Below, one piece after another: positions 28,209 to 37,252 of a stretch of 64,000 nt of DNA. The stretch spans positions 3,164,878 through 3,228,877 of the forward strand of contig KB235926.1 in NCBI GenBank assembly GCA_000332255.1, given 5' to 3'. The notes under the pieces are model-generated. The model was not told the origin of the DNA, did not search any database, and worked only from the letters and a program-made list of their open reading frames with translations. Source of the DNA: a cyanobacterium PCC 7702 (GTDB lineage Bacteria; Cyanobacteriota; Cyanobacteriia; Cyanobacteriales; Nostocaceae). Each line of letters starts with the position of its first letter. The stretch's first letter is position 1. Position numbers and translations under genes: made by a program.

Positions 28209-29176
28209 ACTTCTGGGTTGACGCAATAAGGCAAACGCCGCTTTTGAAGTCCAGCGATCGCATTCTCAATAGCAATATCTGCCATTTTTTTTCGCGTTTG
28301 GCGGCTAGCGCTGCCAATATGAGGGGTGATAATTAAATTATCAAGACTTAGTAAAGGACTGTCGGCAGGAATTGGTTCGGGTTCGGTAACATCAATAGCA
28401 GCACCTGCAATTTGACCGCAGGATAAAGCTTGGTATAAAGCATGCGGATCTACAATTGGCCCTCTTGCTGTGTTAATTAAAATAGCAGACGGCTTCATCA
28501 GCGCTAATTGGGACGCACCAAAAAGATGGTAGGTATCTGCGGTTAAAGGTGTATGGATGCTGACAAAATCTGATTCCTGCAACAAACGTTCAAAACTTAC
28601 AAACTCCACACCTAAAGATACTTCTAATTTTGGCTCGCATCTTTTTCTACTCGTATAAATAATTCGCATCTCAAATCCGCGAGCGCGACGAGCAACTGCT
28701 TGTCCAATACGTCCCAAACCAACAATTCCCAAAGTTGCACCCGCAATATCCGCTCCTAGTAAAAGATCTGGTTCCCAAGTTTGCCATTGTAGTGCGCGGG
28801 TAAACTTATCTGCTTCCACAATTCTCCGCGCCGCCGCCATTAATAAAGCCCAGGTAAAATCAGCCGTAGCGTCGGTGAGCACGCCAGGAGTATGACCCAC
28901 CGGAATACCCCTCGCGGTTGCAGATGAAACATCTACATTATCATATCCTACTGCCATTTGACTGATAACCTTGAGAGATGTTGCAGCTTCTATTAATTGG
29001 CGGTCGATGCGATCGCTCAACAAACACAATAAGCCGTCTATTTCCTTGACCTTTGCTAGTAAAATCTCATAGGGAGGCGGTCGGCGTTCTGTCCAAACTT
29101 CTACATCAGCAATTTGCTGCAATGGTTGTAAATCAGTAGGGAGGCAACGGGTAATAAAGACTCGCAATCGAGACAT
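28193..29176 (-). CDS. D-glycerate dehydrogenase / 2-hydroxyacid dehydrogenase (GyaR type)
   Basis: NAD(P)H-dependent D-isomer-specific 2-hydroxyacid dehydrogenase of 327 residues. Nucleotide loop GLGRIGQAVARRA; catalytic Arg in NTARGPIVD, Glu in VTEPEP and His in ITPHIGSAS. The sequence around MAVGYDNVDVSSATARGIPV agrees with glyoxylate/hydroxypyruvate reductases, so it may act in photorespiratory glycolate metabolism. The ATG at 29176 (MSRLRVFITR) is the family start; the frame continues to 29203. The gene is divergent from aroC. Confidence 0.9.
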   Translation of the reverse strand: MSRLRVFITRCLPTDLQPLQQIADVEVWTERRPPPYEILLAKVKEIDGLLCLLSDRIDRQLIEAATSLKVISQMAVGYDNVDVSSATARGIPVGHTPGVLTDATADFTWALLMAAARRIVEADKFTRALQWQTWEPDLLLGADIAGATLGIVGLGRIGQAVARRARGFEMRIIYTSRKRCEPKLEVSLGVEFVSFERLLQESDFVSIHTPLTADTYHLFGASQLALMKPSAILINTARGPIVDPHALYQALSCGQIAGAAIDVTEPEPIPADSPLLSLDNLIITPHIGSASRQTRKKMADIAIENAIAGLQKRRLPYCVNPEVYENL

Positions 29177-29293
29177 ACTCTCAAGACAAAAATCACGGGA
29201 CAACTCTAGCTTTTGGTCTTACTAGCTAAATTTGTACATGTCAAGCAAGCCGTTCAAGTAATAATATTATCTAGACAATACCTCCTCAACATC

Positions 29294-30382
29294 ATGGGCA
29301 ACACATTTGGACATCTTTTTCGTGTCACCACTTTTGGCGAATCTCACGGCGGCGGTGTGGGAGTTGTAATTGATGGTTGTCCTCCCCGACTGGAAATTTC
29401 AGTTGAGGAAATTCAACAAGAACTAGATCGCAGGCGTCCGGGACAAAGTAAGATTACAACGCCTCGCAAAGAAGAAGATAAGTGTGAAATTCTCTCTGGG
29501 GTATTTGAGGGGAAAACTTTGGGAACACCGATCGCAATTTTAGTCAAAAACAAAGATACTCGTTCCCAAGATTATGATGAAATGGCACTTAAGTATCGTC
29601 CTTCCCATGCAGATGCAACTTACGATGCTAAGTATGGCATTCGTAACTGGCAAGGTGGCGGTAGAGCATCGGCGCGGGAGACAGTTGGTAGAGTAGCAGC
29701 AGGAGCGATCGCCAAAAAAATTCTCCGACAAGCTGCAGGTGTAGAAATTATCGGTTACGTCAAGCGCGTCAAGGATTTAGAAGCAGTTATAGATTCCGAT
29801 CGCGTCACCTTAGAACAAGTTGAAAGCAACATTGTTCGCTGTCCAGACGCTGAATGCGCGCAACGAATGATTGAACTGATCGAACAAACGCGGCAAGATG
29901 GTAATTCTATTGGTGGCGTAGTTGAATGTGTAGCGCGCAATGTTCCCAAAGGTCTGGGCGATCCGGTTTTTGATAAATTAGAAGCCGATCTTGCTAAAGG
30001 TGTCATGTCCCTTCCTGCAAGCAAAGGTTTTGAAATTGGTTCTGGTTTTGCTGGTACTTTGTTAAGCGGATTCGAACACAACGACGAATTCTATATTGAT
30101 GAAAAAGGTGAAATTCGCACTCGCAGCAATCGTTCCGGTGGTATTCAAGGAGGAATTTCCAATGGCGAAAATATAATTTTGCGTGTCGCCTTTAAACCCA
30201 CAGCAACGATCGCAAAACAGCAAAATACAGTAACTACCCAAGGTCAACCAACTGTCTTAGCAGCTAAAGGACGCCACGACCCTTGCGTATTACCCCGCGC
30301 AGTCCCCATGGTAGAGGCAATGGTAGCATTGGTTTTGTGCGATCATCTTTTGCGTCACCACGGTCAGTGTCAGGTTTTATAA
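29294..30382 (+). CDS. aroC: Chorismate synthase
   Basis: Last step of the shikimate pathway, making chorismate from EPSP with reduced FMN. Start [20 protein letters not shown], with [18 protein letters not shown] and [15 protein letters not shown], and [17 protein letters not shown] near the end; 362 residues, normal length. The ATG at 29294 begins the conserved block; the longer frame from 29213 is not supported. Confidence 0.97.
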   Translation: MGNTFGHLFRVTTFGESHGGGVGVVIDGCPPRLEISVEEIQQELDRRRPGQSKITTPRKEEDKCEILSGVFEGKTLGTPIAILVKNKDTRSQDYDEMALKYRPSHADATYDAKYGIRNWQGGGRASARETVGRVAAGAIAKKILRQAAGVEIIGYVKRVKDLEAVIDSDRVTLEQVESNIVRCPDAECAQRMIELIEQTRQDGNSIGGVVECVARNVPKGLGDPVFDKLEADLAKGVMSLPASKGFEIGSGFAGTLLSGFEHNDEFYIDEKGEIRTRSNRSGGIQGGISNGENIILRVAFKPTATIAKQQNTVTTQGQPTVLAAKGRHDPCVLPRAVPMVEAMVALVLCDHLLRHHGQCQVL

Positions 30383-30536
30383 TTATCCTCCTCCAGCACG
30401 CACAAAACGCTAGAGCTTCTTGCTTTTTACCTACACCCTTTGCGCTCATCGCCAAATGCGTGCAATTGTTGAAGATTAGTATAATTTTTGAGCAAAAGTT
30501 AACTACTGCGACTTTGACAGCGCATGAATTTTTTCT

Positions 30537-30791
30537 ATGGAATTTCTCACTATTTTAGGACTAACTGCTGCCACTATCACTACAAGTGCTTTTTTGCCGC
30601 AGATGATTAAAACATGGCAATCGAAATCAGCAAAAGACGTTTCTTATACGATGCTGATTACTTTCATTATTGGTATTTTTTTGTGGTTAGTTTATGGAGT
30701 TTTACGTCAGGATGTAGCAATCATACTGGCAAATTTTCTTACTTTAGTTTTTAATATGGTAATTTTATGGCTTAAAATTAAATACAGGTAA
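30537..30791 (+). CDS. SemiSWEET sugar transporter
   Basis: Three-helix membrane protein of 84 residues of the SemiSWEET (MtN3/PQ-loop) family: AATITTSAFLPQMIKTWQSK holds the PQ motif, followed by KDVSYTMLITFIIGIFLW and FLTLVFNMVILWLKIKYR. SemiSWEETs work as dimers moving sugars across the cell membrane. The start codon ATG at 30537 directly follows the aroC spacer. It sits just upstream of a radical SAM gene. Confidence 0.9.
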   Translation: MEFLTILGLTAATITTSAFLPQMIKTWQSKSAKDVSYTMLITFIIGIFLWLVYGVLRQDVAIILANFLTLVFNMVILWLKIKYR

Positions 30792-30851
30792 AATCAAAAA
30801 TAAACGAGCTATTTTTATTTCTTATTGTTTATTATTTGCCAAGTTAACTCT

Positions 30852-32504
30852 GTGATATCCTCTGTATTTTCTGCCGAACGCCTTCTATTTACTCCCGCTA
30901 CTCCCAAAAGCGATGCGATCGCCACGATCTTCGCTTTTCCAAACGAATACAGCGTGGGTATTACCAGCTTGGGATATCAAGTTGTATGGGCAACTTTGGC
31001 AATGCGTTCAGATGTGCGAGTAAGTCGCTTGTTCACCGATGTATCCGAACCACTACCAAGCCAGCCAGAATTACTCGGCTTTTCCGTATCCTGGGAATTA
31101 GATTACGTAAATATTTTAAACTTACTAGAATCTCTGAAAATTCCTTTGCAAGCAAATCAGCGCGATCGCCATCATCCCCTTGTATTCGGTGGTGGTTCTG
31201 TTCTTACAGCTAATCCCGAACCCTTTGCAGATTTTTTTGATGTAATTTTATTAGGAGATGGGGAACAGCTCCTAGATAATTTTATCGATGCCTATCAAGC
31301 AGTTAGAAGTGCCGATCGCCAAACTCAACTGCAAGCACTCGCCCAAATACCAGGAATATACGTTCCCAGCTTGTACGAAGTAATCTATCGCGAATTAGAT
31401 GGTGCGATCGAATCCATTCAACCAATTTCTCCAGAAATACCCGCTGTTGTACAAAAACAAACTTATCGAGGAAACGTTTTATCAGCGTCAACAGTAGTTA
31501 CGGAAAAAGCAGCTTGGGAAAATATTTATATGATAGAAGTGGTGAGAAGCTGTCCAGAAATGTGTCGTTTTTGTCTGGCAAGTTATCTCACTTTACCTTT
31601 TCGAACCGCTAGTTTAGAAAATTCATTAATACCAGCAATTGAAAGGGGTTTAAAAGTTACAAATCGCATCGGATTATTGGGAGCTTCAGTTACTCAACAC
31701 CCAGAATTTGAGAAATTATTAGATTATATCAGTCAGCCACAGTACGACGACATTCGTCTGAACATCGCTTCGGTAAGAACTAACACCGTCACTGTACAAT
31801 TAGCCCAAACTCTAGCCAAACGAGACACAAAATCCCTCACAATTGCTGTAGAAAGCGGTTCGTCAAGATTACGGCAAATAATTAATAAAAAGCTGGAAAA
31901 TGATGAAATTATCCAAGCTGCGATCAACGCTAAAGCAGGAGGATTAACTCATTTAAAACTATACGGAATGGTAGGAATCCCCGGCGAAGAACCAGAAGAT
32001 TTAGATGCTACCGTAGCCATGATGAATGATATCAAAAAAGCTACTGCCGGTCTGCGATTAACATTAAGCTGCAGCACGTTTGTACCCAAATCCCATACAC
32101 CTTTTCAGTGGTTGGGAGTAAATCGTCAAGCTCAAAAGCGGTTACAATTTTTACAAAAACAACTGCAATCACGAGGAATAGATTTTCGTCCAGAAAGTTA
32201 CAATTGGTCACTCGTTCAAGCTTTATTATCTCGAGGCGATCGCCGACTATCACAGCTTTTGCAGCTAACCCGCAACTTCGGTAATTCTTTAGGTAGTTTC
32301 AAACGCGCTTTCAAACAACTACAAGGAAAACTTCCCGAGCTAGATTTCTACATTCACTCTCATTGGTCTACACAACAAGTTTTACCCTGGAATCATTTAC
32401 AAGGTCCTCTACCTTCATCTACACTACTAAAACATTTAGCTGATGCTACAAGCAAATTTCATCAACCTTCAGAAAAACCAGAAAAAGTAGTTGCAAAATG
32501 CTAA
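30852..32504 (+). CDS. Radical SAM protein with B12-binding-like N-terminal domain
   Basis: Protein of about 550 residues. The N-terminal region (FPNEYSVGITSLGYQVVW, LLGFSVSWELDYVN, HPLVFGGGSVLTANPEPFAD) matches the TIM-like/B12-type domain found in this family. The SAM cluster motif CX3CX2C is in VRSCPEMCRFCLASY, followed by GLLGASVTQHP and GMVGIPGEEPED. The same domain layout occurs in a cyanobacterial radical SAM group of unknown reaction. The GTG at 30852 is the likely start; a TTG at 30825 is in frame. Confidence 0.87.
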   Translation: MISSVFSAERLLFTPATPKSDAIATIFAFPNEYSVGITSLGYQVVWATLAMRSDVRVSRLFTDVSEPLPSQPELLGFSVSWELDYVNILNLLESLKIPLQANQRDRHHPLVFGGGSVLTANPEPFADFFDVILLGDGEQLLDNFIDAYQAVRSADRQTQLQALAQIPGIYVPSLYEVIYRELDGAIESIQPISPEIPAVVQKQTYRGNVLSASTVVTEKAAWENIYMIEVVRSCPEMCRFCLASYLTLPFRTASLENSLIPAIERGLKVTNRIGLLGASVTQHPEFEKLLDYISQPQYDDIRLNIASVRTNTVTVQLAQTLAKRDTKSLTIAVESGSSRLRQIINKKLENDEIIQAAINAKAGGLTHLKLYGMVGIPGEEPEDLDATVAMMNDIKKATAGLRLTLSCSTFVPKSHTPFQWLGVNRQAQKRLQFLQKQLQSRGIDFRPESYNWSLVQALLSRGDRRLSQLLQLTRNFGNSLGSFKRAFKQLQGKLPELDFYIHSHWSTQQVLPWNHLQGPLPSSTLLKHLADATSKFHQPSEKPEKVVAKC

Positions 32505-32555
32505 TTATTAATCAATGCAGCAATTTGAAATCTCAAGTCTAACATTGATAAATAA

Positions 32556-32744
32556 ATGCAAACAACAGCAGAATATTACTGCGCTTACTGTGGGGAAATG
32601 AACTTAACTTTTGTTGATTTAACAGGCGGAGGACAACAATCTTACGTAGAAGATTGTCAAGTTTGCTGTCGTCCTAATATTTTGTATATCCGTATCGACG
32701 AGGATACTCTTGATATCAACATCGATACTGAATACGAAGGCTAA
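32556..32744 (+). CDS. CPXCG-type zinc-ribbon small protein
   Basis: Protein of 62 residues with two cysteine pairs, YCAYCGEMN and CQVCCRPN, spaced as in a zinc ribbon, and an acidic C-terminal tail DEDTLDINIDTEYEG. It corresponds to the CPXCG cysteine-rich protein family. The stop at 32744 is 17 bases before the next start, so it is probably cotranscribed with the radical SAM and SRPBCC genes. Function unknown. Confidence 0.88.
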   Translation: MQTTAEYYCAYCGEMNLTFVDLTGGGQQSYVEDCQVCCRPNILYIRIDEDTLDINIDTEYEG

Positions 32745-32761
32745 GTTTGAGGTTTTTCTTG

Positions 32762-33220
32762 ATGTTGCACTTTCAGTATTCCTCAATTATTAACGCACCG
32801 GTAGAGATAGTTTGGAAGTTTCATGAAAGACCAGATGTTTTACAATTACTTACCCCCCCTTGGCAACCTTTGCAAGTAATTCGGCGTGAAGGAGGTTTGG
32901 GTGTAGGAGCTATTACTGAATTTCGCCTACTTCTTGGTCCATTACCTTTGCGTTGGTTAGCACGTCACACCGAATACGAAAAATATCGTTTGTTTACCGA
33001 CGAACAAATATCCGGTCCTTTTGAGTTTTGGAGACACCAACATCGCTTTCAAGCAGAAATGGGAAAAACCAGATTAACAGATGAAATTTCCTTTGCTTTG
33101 CCCGGTGGACAAATAGCTGAGTTTTTAGGCGGCTGGCTGGTACAATTACAATTAGAGGCCATGTTTCGCTATCGCCACCATATTACCAAACAAGAATGCG
33201 AGTCGGGTAATTTTTCCTAA
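32762..33220 (+). CDS. SRPBCC (START/Bet v1-like) family protein
   Basis: Protein of about 152 residues with a polyketide-cyclase/coenzyme Q-binding type fold: SSIINAPVEIVWKFHERPDVLQ, then EFRLLLGPLPLRWLARHTEY and LTDEISFALPGG. SRPBCC domains hold hydrophobic ligands in a cavity; the ligand is unknown. The ATG at 32762 is preferred to a TTG at 32747. Directly downstream of the CPXCG gene. Confidence 0.85.
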   Translation: MLHFQYSSIINAPVEIVWKFHERPDVLQLLTPPWQPLQVIRREGGLGVGAITEFRLLLGPLPLRWLARHTEYEKYRLFTDEQISGPFEFWRHQHRFQAEMGKTRLTDEISFALPGGQIAEFLGGWLVQLQLEAMFRYRHHITKQECESGNFS

Positions 33221-33265
33221 ATACCTGCTATTTCTGGAATACTAACAGTAGAGTTATCTCTGGGG

Positions 33266-34045
33266 CTATCTTTTATTTTTAAAGATTTGTTGAAAAGCCC
33301 ATTGAAACAAACCAGGAAAAAATCGTTCTGCGGTTTTTAAAAACTGAGCAGAACCAACAAACACTTCATATTTGTGATTTTTAACCGCGTCCCAGATAGC
33401 GTTTGCTACATCTTCAGGTTTCTCAACCAGGGGATTTTTTAAGAATATTTTCCAGCTGCTGACGGCGACTTGCAGTGTCTTGTTCATCTTTACCCCGAAT
33501 GATTGACCGTTCCACAAAGTTGGACTGAATTAAATTCGGATAAATGTCACAAACGTGAATTCCTTGTGGCTTTAATTGTGCATGTAGCGCTTGTGTCAAC
33601 CCTGTAACACCCTACTTGCTCGTACAGTAAGGAACAAGATAAGGAATCGCTATCTTACCACCAATGGAACTGACATTAACAATCGTTCCTTTTCCTCTTT
33701 ACAGAAAATGAAGTAGAACAGCGTTAATGGTATGTATGTATCCCCACAAATTTGTATCTATAACTAGATGCCAATCTTCTAGGAAAAATTTTTGTACCGG
33801 TGCTGATGCATAAATGCCAGCATTGTTACATCTATATAACCATAATAGTCCAACGCTTTATCTACCAGTGTTTTTACTTGCGCTGCATTGGTGACATCGC
33901 AACTAACTGTTAATGGTGCTGTACCGCCAAGACTTTGCAGCTGCTGAGCTACTATTTGCAGGCGATCGCTATCACGAGCTGCTAGCACTAGGTCATATCC
34001 TTTGCGAGCAAATAAAATAGCCGTTGCTTTCCCAATTCCTACAGT
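33266..34045 (-). pseudogene. Decayed short-chain dehydrogenase (SDR)
   Basis: Minus-strand pieces in different frames give SDR landmarks in order: GIGKATAILFARKGYDLVLA, CDVTNAAQVKTLVDKAL, then TIVNVSSIGGKIAIPYL, PYCTSK followed by an in-frame stop, GVTGLTQALHAQLKPQ, and a C-terminal DVANAIWDAVKNHKYEVF. The N-terminal TGA of the TGASxGIG loop is missing and frameshifts join the parts. An enzyme relative is intact at 54605, but this copy is not functional. Confidence 0.85.
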
Positions 34046-34366
34046 TAAAAATCTCTTTACTATTTAGTTTGAGCAACAATCTTCAGCACGCCTTCTAACT
34101 TCCGCTAGATTTTAAGTAATTAAATTATTTATTTTGTATTAATTTTTACTAATAATCTCTTTGGGCATAAATCGTAATACATACAAAACTTTACTTTTCC
34201 ACTAGCCAAGTAAATTTTACTCTTCAGACAGAGCCAACCCGTGTAATTTTAATTAAAATATTTTAATATATCTAAACATTTCGATATTGAAATTCCCCGC
34301 TCAGCGATCGGGACTAGATAGATAAATGTATAAATTATTTCACAAGTTGCGGCGGAGTCAAGCCTA
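34046..34366 (+). other. Noncoding spacer upstream of crtW
   Basis: About 320 AT-rich bases between the SDR pseudogene and crtW, with no recognisable gene. It must hold the crtW promoter, but I could not pick one convincingly. A minus-strand frame of 86 codons overlaps the crtW start in antisense and appears spurious. Confidence 0.4.
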
Positions 34367-35140
34367 ATGCCATCAAAACAGTTAACTTTTGTCAACTTCA
34401 TCAAGACTACTAGCAAACCCACTATTGGGACATCTGGCATTGCCATTGCTATTGCGATTATAGGAATATGGGCAACTAGCTTAACTTTTTTACTTACATC
34501 TAGCTTCACCCGCTGGCATATCTTTCAGTTACTATTAGCAATACTTTGGCAAACTTTTATTTATACAGGATTATTTATTACCGCTCACGACGCCATGCAT
34601 GGTGTGGTTTTTCCCAGCAATACAAAAATAAATAATTTTACGGGAGCATTGTGTCTATTTCTGTATGGCTTTTTATCCTATAAAACCCTATTAAAAAAGC
34701 ATTGGATGCACCATCGTTATCCTGCTAGCAAACTAGATCCTGATTTTCATGATGGCAAGCATAAAAATTTTTTGGCCTGGTATTTTCATTTTATGAAAAG
34801 TTACTGGAGTTGGTGGCAAATCCTAGCCTGGCTTGTTGCATATAACATCGCTCACTACGTTCTACACTTACCTCACACAAATCTTATTTTCTTTTGGGCC
34901 TTACCTTCACTGTTAAGTTCTTTGCAATTATTTTACTTCGGCACGTTCCTGACTCATAGCGAGCCAAAAGAAGGTTATATTCAACCTCACCGTTCCCAAA
35001 CGATTTCCATGCCTGTTTGGCTATCATTTATTACCTGCTATCATTTTGGCTATCATCAACAGCACCATCAATATCCTCATTTAGCTTGGTGGCAACTACC
35101 AGAAGTTTACGCATCAAATAAGCTTCCTAAAACTAATTAA
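34367..35140 (+). CDS. crtW: Beta-carotene ketolase, CrtW type
   Basis: Membrane di-iron oxygenase of the fatty-acid-desaturase superfamily that adds 4-keto groups to carotenoids (canthaxanthin, echinenone or keto-myxol). Length 257 residues, typical of CrtW. Three histidine boxes are visible: ITAHDAMHG, KKHWMHHRYP and YHQQHHQYPH, with the membrane spans between them. A perfect-loop terminator follows at 35150. There are no other carotenoid genes in the window. Confidence 0.92.
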   Translation: MPSKQLTFVNFIKTTSKPTIGTSGIAIAIAIIGIWATSLTFLLTSSFTRWHIFQLLLAILWQTFIYTGLFITAHDAMHGVVFPSNTKINNFTGALCLFLYGFLSYKTLLKKHWMHHRYPASKLDPDFHDGKHKNFLAWYFHFMKSYWSWWQILAWLVAYNIAHYVLHLPHTNLIFFWALPSLLSSLQLFYFGTFLTHSEPKEGYIQPHRSQTISMPVWLSFITCYHFGYHQQHHQYPHLAWWQLPEVYASNKLPKTN

Positions 35141-35149
35141 AATTTAAAT

Positions 35150-35179
35150 CCCTAACTTCTTTGTGAAGTCAGGGTTTTT
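35150..35179 (+). terminator. Terminator of crtW
   Basis: Stem CCCT-A-ACTTC with GAAGT-C-AGGG (one mismatch), 5-base loop TTTGT, followed by five T residues, ten bases after the crtW stop codon. Confidence 0.75.
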
Positions 35180-35199
35180 GTCGATCGCCATTTTATAAT

Positions 35200-36537
35200 T
35201 CAATAGCTTGAGTTTCTGCCTGGATAATGAGAAGATCTTCCAGAAGCTGGTCCTATTGTGGGTTGCAAAATTGGTTTTTCAGAACTTTGGAAAAATTTAC
35301 TTGCTCCAGATTGCTCTTGGGGTAACTCGCTCGCCTCGGGTTCTGGTGCAACTTCCGATTGTAATTGTGGCGTAGGAGGAGGAGAATTTTCTGTTGTTTG
35401 CGGAACAGATGTTTTGCTGGCTCGATTTTGGAAAAGCTTAGAAAAGCTATTTTTTGATTTTTCTAGGTCAGTAGTTGCAGGTGCTTTCTCAGTTTCAGGT
35501 GTGGGCGCAACAGTCGAAGTTGGTGCTGGTTCGACTTTACTTGCAGGCTGTTTTTCTTTTTGGGGCAAAATTGCAGGCGCAACTTCTGTGGTTGGTGCTT
35601 TAGCTGCGTAGCTGGGATCGACAATAGCGCGCGCTTGTTCGGCTGAAAGTTCTCCCCTGACAAGTTTAGAAAGGGTGTCTTGACCGTTTGGCTGGTAGGT
35701 TATGAGTCTAACTGTGCTGTTGAATTCGTTTTTAACGGGATTGCTTTGATTGTCGAGAAACTCTAACTTGATCCAGTTTTTACCAGGTTTGAAACCTTTA
35801 AGGTAAACAGATTCCCAGCGATCAAGGATAAAACTTTCACCGTTGATGGTACAGCGGATGCGCCAATCTGCAAATTGGTTTTTGGAGCGATCGCTCGCCA
35901 CCAGATGCAGGGGGGCGTTTGTAAGATAAAAATCGAGTAAAATTGGTTCTGCTCCGTAGTTGCCCTTAGGACTGTTGTATGTTAAAAGAGGCAAATTCGC
36001 ATCTGGGTTATTTTCGTCGCTTTTGGTAAAAACATGAAAAGTTGTCTGGGCGTAGGCGCCTTCATTTTTAAAACTTTCATCCCAAGGACGGGAAGCAAAG
36101 ACACGCAAAGTGTGGGTACCGGGAGACAAATCTGATAAAACTAACGGTTGATTGAGGTCGTAAACTGCTATATACGGTTGATTGTCGATAATTACATGCA
36201 GGTTTGGCCCCATATCTAATTGCGAATCTTTAAATATAGGCAAATCCTTTACCTGCAAGCGAACTGTGACGGTGGTATCTTGCAACGTTTCACCCGGCTT
36301 AGGAGTTAATATTGATACTTGGGGAAGATAAATTTCCAAGTTTTGACGCAGCTGTTGAATTACTGCTGGCGGAGCGACTTCTGAAATTTTTCCTGTTGCT
36401 ACAGCGGAACTTTCTCGCGAATTAGCAGATGGTTGCTGGCTGATGGCTTGGTTGCTACAGCTAGTCAAAATTAATACAAAAAGTACCCCAAGCAGCAATG
36501 TGATTAAATCCTTGACCTTTATCCACCACAAGCTCAT
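35200..36537 (-). CDS. Exported lipoprotein with Pro/Ala/Thr-rich C-terminal tail
   Basis: From the ATG at 36537 the N-terminus is MSLWWIKVKDLITLL, a hydrophobic stretch and a lipobox LTSC (cysteine at about 29), indicating a lipid-anchored envelope protein of about 445 residues. The middle looks like two Ig-like/beta domains: SILTPKPGETLQDTTVTVR, VLSDLSPGTHTLRVFASRPW and LLDFYLTNAPLHLV. The last 130 residues are low complexity (PAPTSTVAPTPETEKAP and similar), like a cell-wall linker. The function is unknown. It is convergent with crtW. Confidence 0.75.
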   Translation of the reverse strand: MSLWWIKVKDLITLLLGVLFVLILTSCSNQAISQQPSANSRESSAVATGKISEVAPPAVIQQLRQNLEIYLPQVSILTPKPGETLQDTTVTVRLQVKDLPIFKDSQLDMGPNLHVIIDNQPYIAVYDLNQPLVLSDLSPGTHTLRVFASRPWDESFKNEGAYAQTTFHVFTKSDENNPDANLPLLTYNSPKGNYGAEPILLDFYLTNAPLHLVASDRSKNQFADWRIRCTINGESFILDRWESVYLKGFKPGKNWIKLEFLDNQSNPVKNEFNSTVRLITYQPNGQDTLSKLVRGELSAEQARAIVDPSYAAKAPTTEVAPAILPQKEKQPASKVEPAPTSTVAPTPETEKAPATTDLEKSKNSFSKLFQNRASKTSVPQTTENSPPPTPQLQSEVAPEPEASELPQEQSGASKFFQSSEKPILQPTIGPASGRSSHYPGRNSSY

Positions 36538-37252
36538 GTGTTTTACCCGTTCATAAACAACAGACAGATTCATACTGCATTTTGGCGCGAACCATACCAT
36601 TGGGAACTATAGCCCAAAAGATGAAATATTTTGGAGATCCTTGTTTGAGACTTGAGTGGAAGATCTCAAATTTTGCCTTGACAAATTAGAAATTGACTAT
36701 TGGGTGATTGCATGCATTGATTCGGAATTGAAATTTTGATTCTTTATTAATTCTTTAGCCTTACATCTCAAATCTAAAATTCCTAATTTCCGCTCCCTTC
36801 TAGGTGTCAAAAATGTCAGGGTTGTGGAAAATTTTGCGTAACAATTTTGACTGCTTGTTTCTACAGTTATTTAACTATGTTTTGGTATAAGTCATGACGA
36901 AAACCTATTTTTTCTCCCTAATTTATATAGATCTCCATCTCAATAGAACCATAAGTTTTACGAATTGTTTAGCTTTGTAAAATAAATGAAGAAACTATTG
37001 ACTTTTTGACCAGTGTTTTGGAATTGGAAAGCATATAACACAATTAATCTGGGGATTTTGAATTATTGTTAAAAAGTCTCCAACAATGTACAAGAGAAGA
37101 CTTTATAATTCAACAGAAACCACTCCCCACACAAGGTCTTCATCCCAGCTCGAGTATCCAAAAAATGGAGAATGGGAACTGGGTATATAAAATCCACGAA
37201 GACAGCTTGTGGTCAATACAATTCCTCAGTCCTTTTTAAGAGAGGAGGTCGA
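36538..37252 (+). other. psaA upstream region
   Basis: About 715 bases of AT-rich sequence between the divergent lipoprotein gene and psaA, likely containing the psaA promoters and a leader. A TATAAT lies at 37104-37109, about 145 bases upstream of the ATG, but no good -35 is found at the right distance. I searched by eye for the HLR1 direct repeat (TTTACAWW, 4-5 bases, TTTACAWW) and did not see an exact copy. The GAGGAGG ribosome-binding site at 37242-37248 is strong. Confidence 0.5.
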
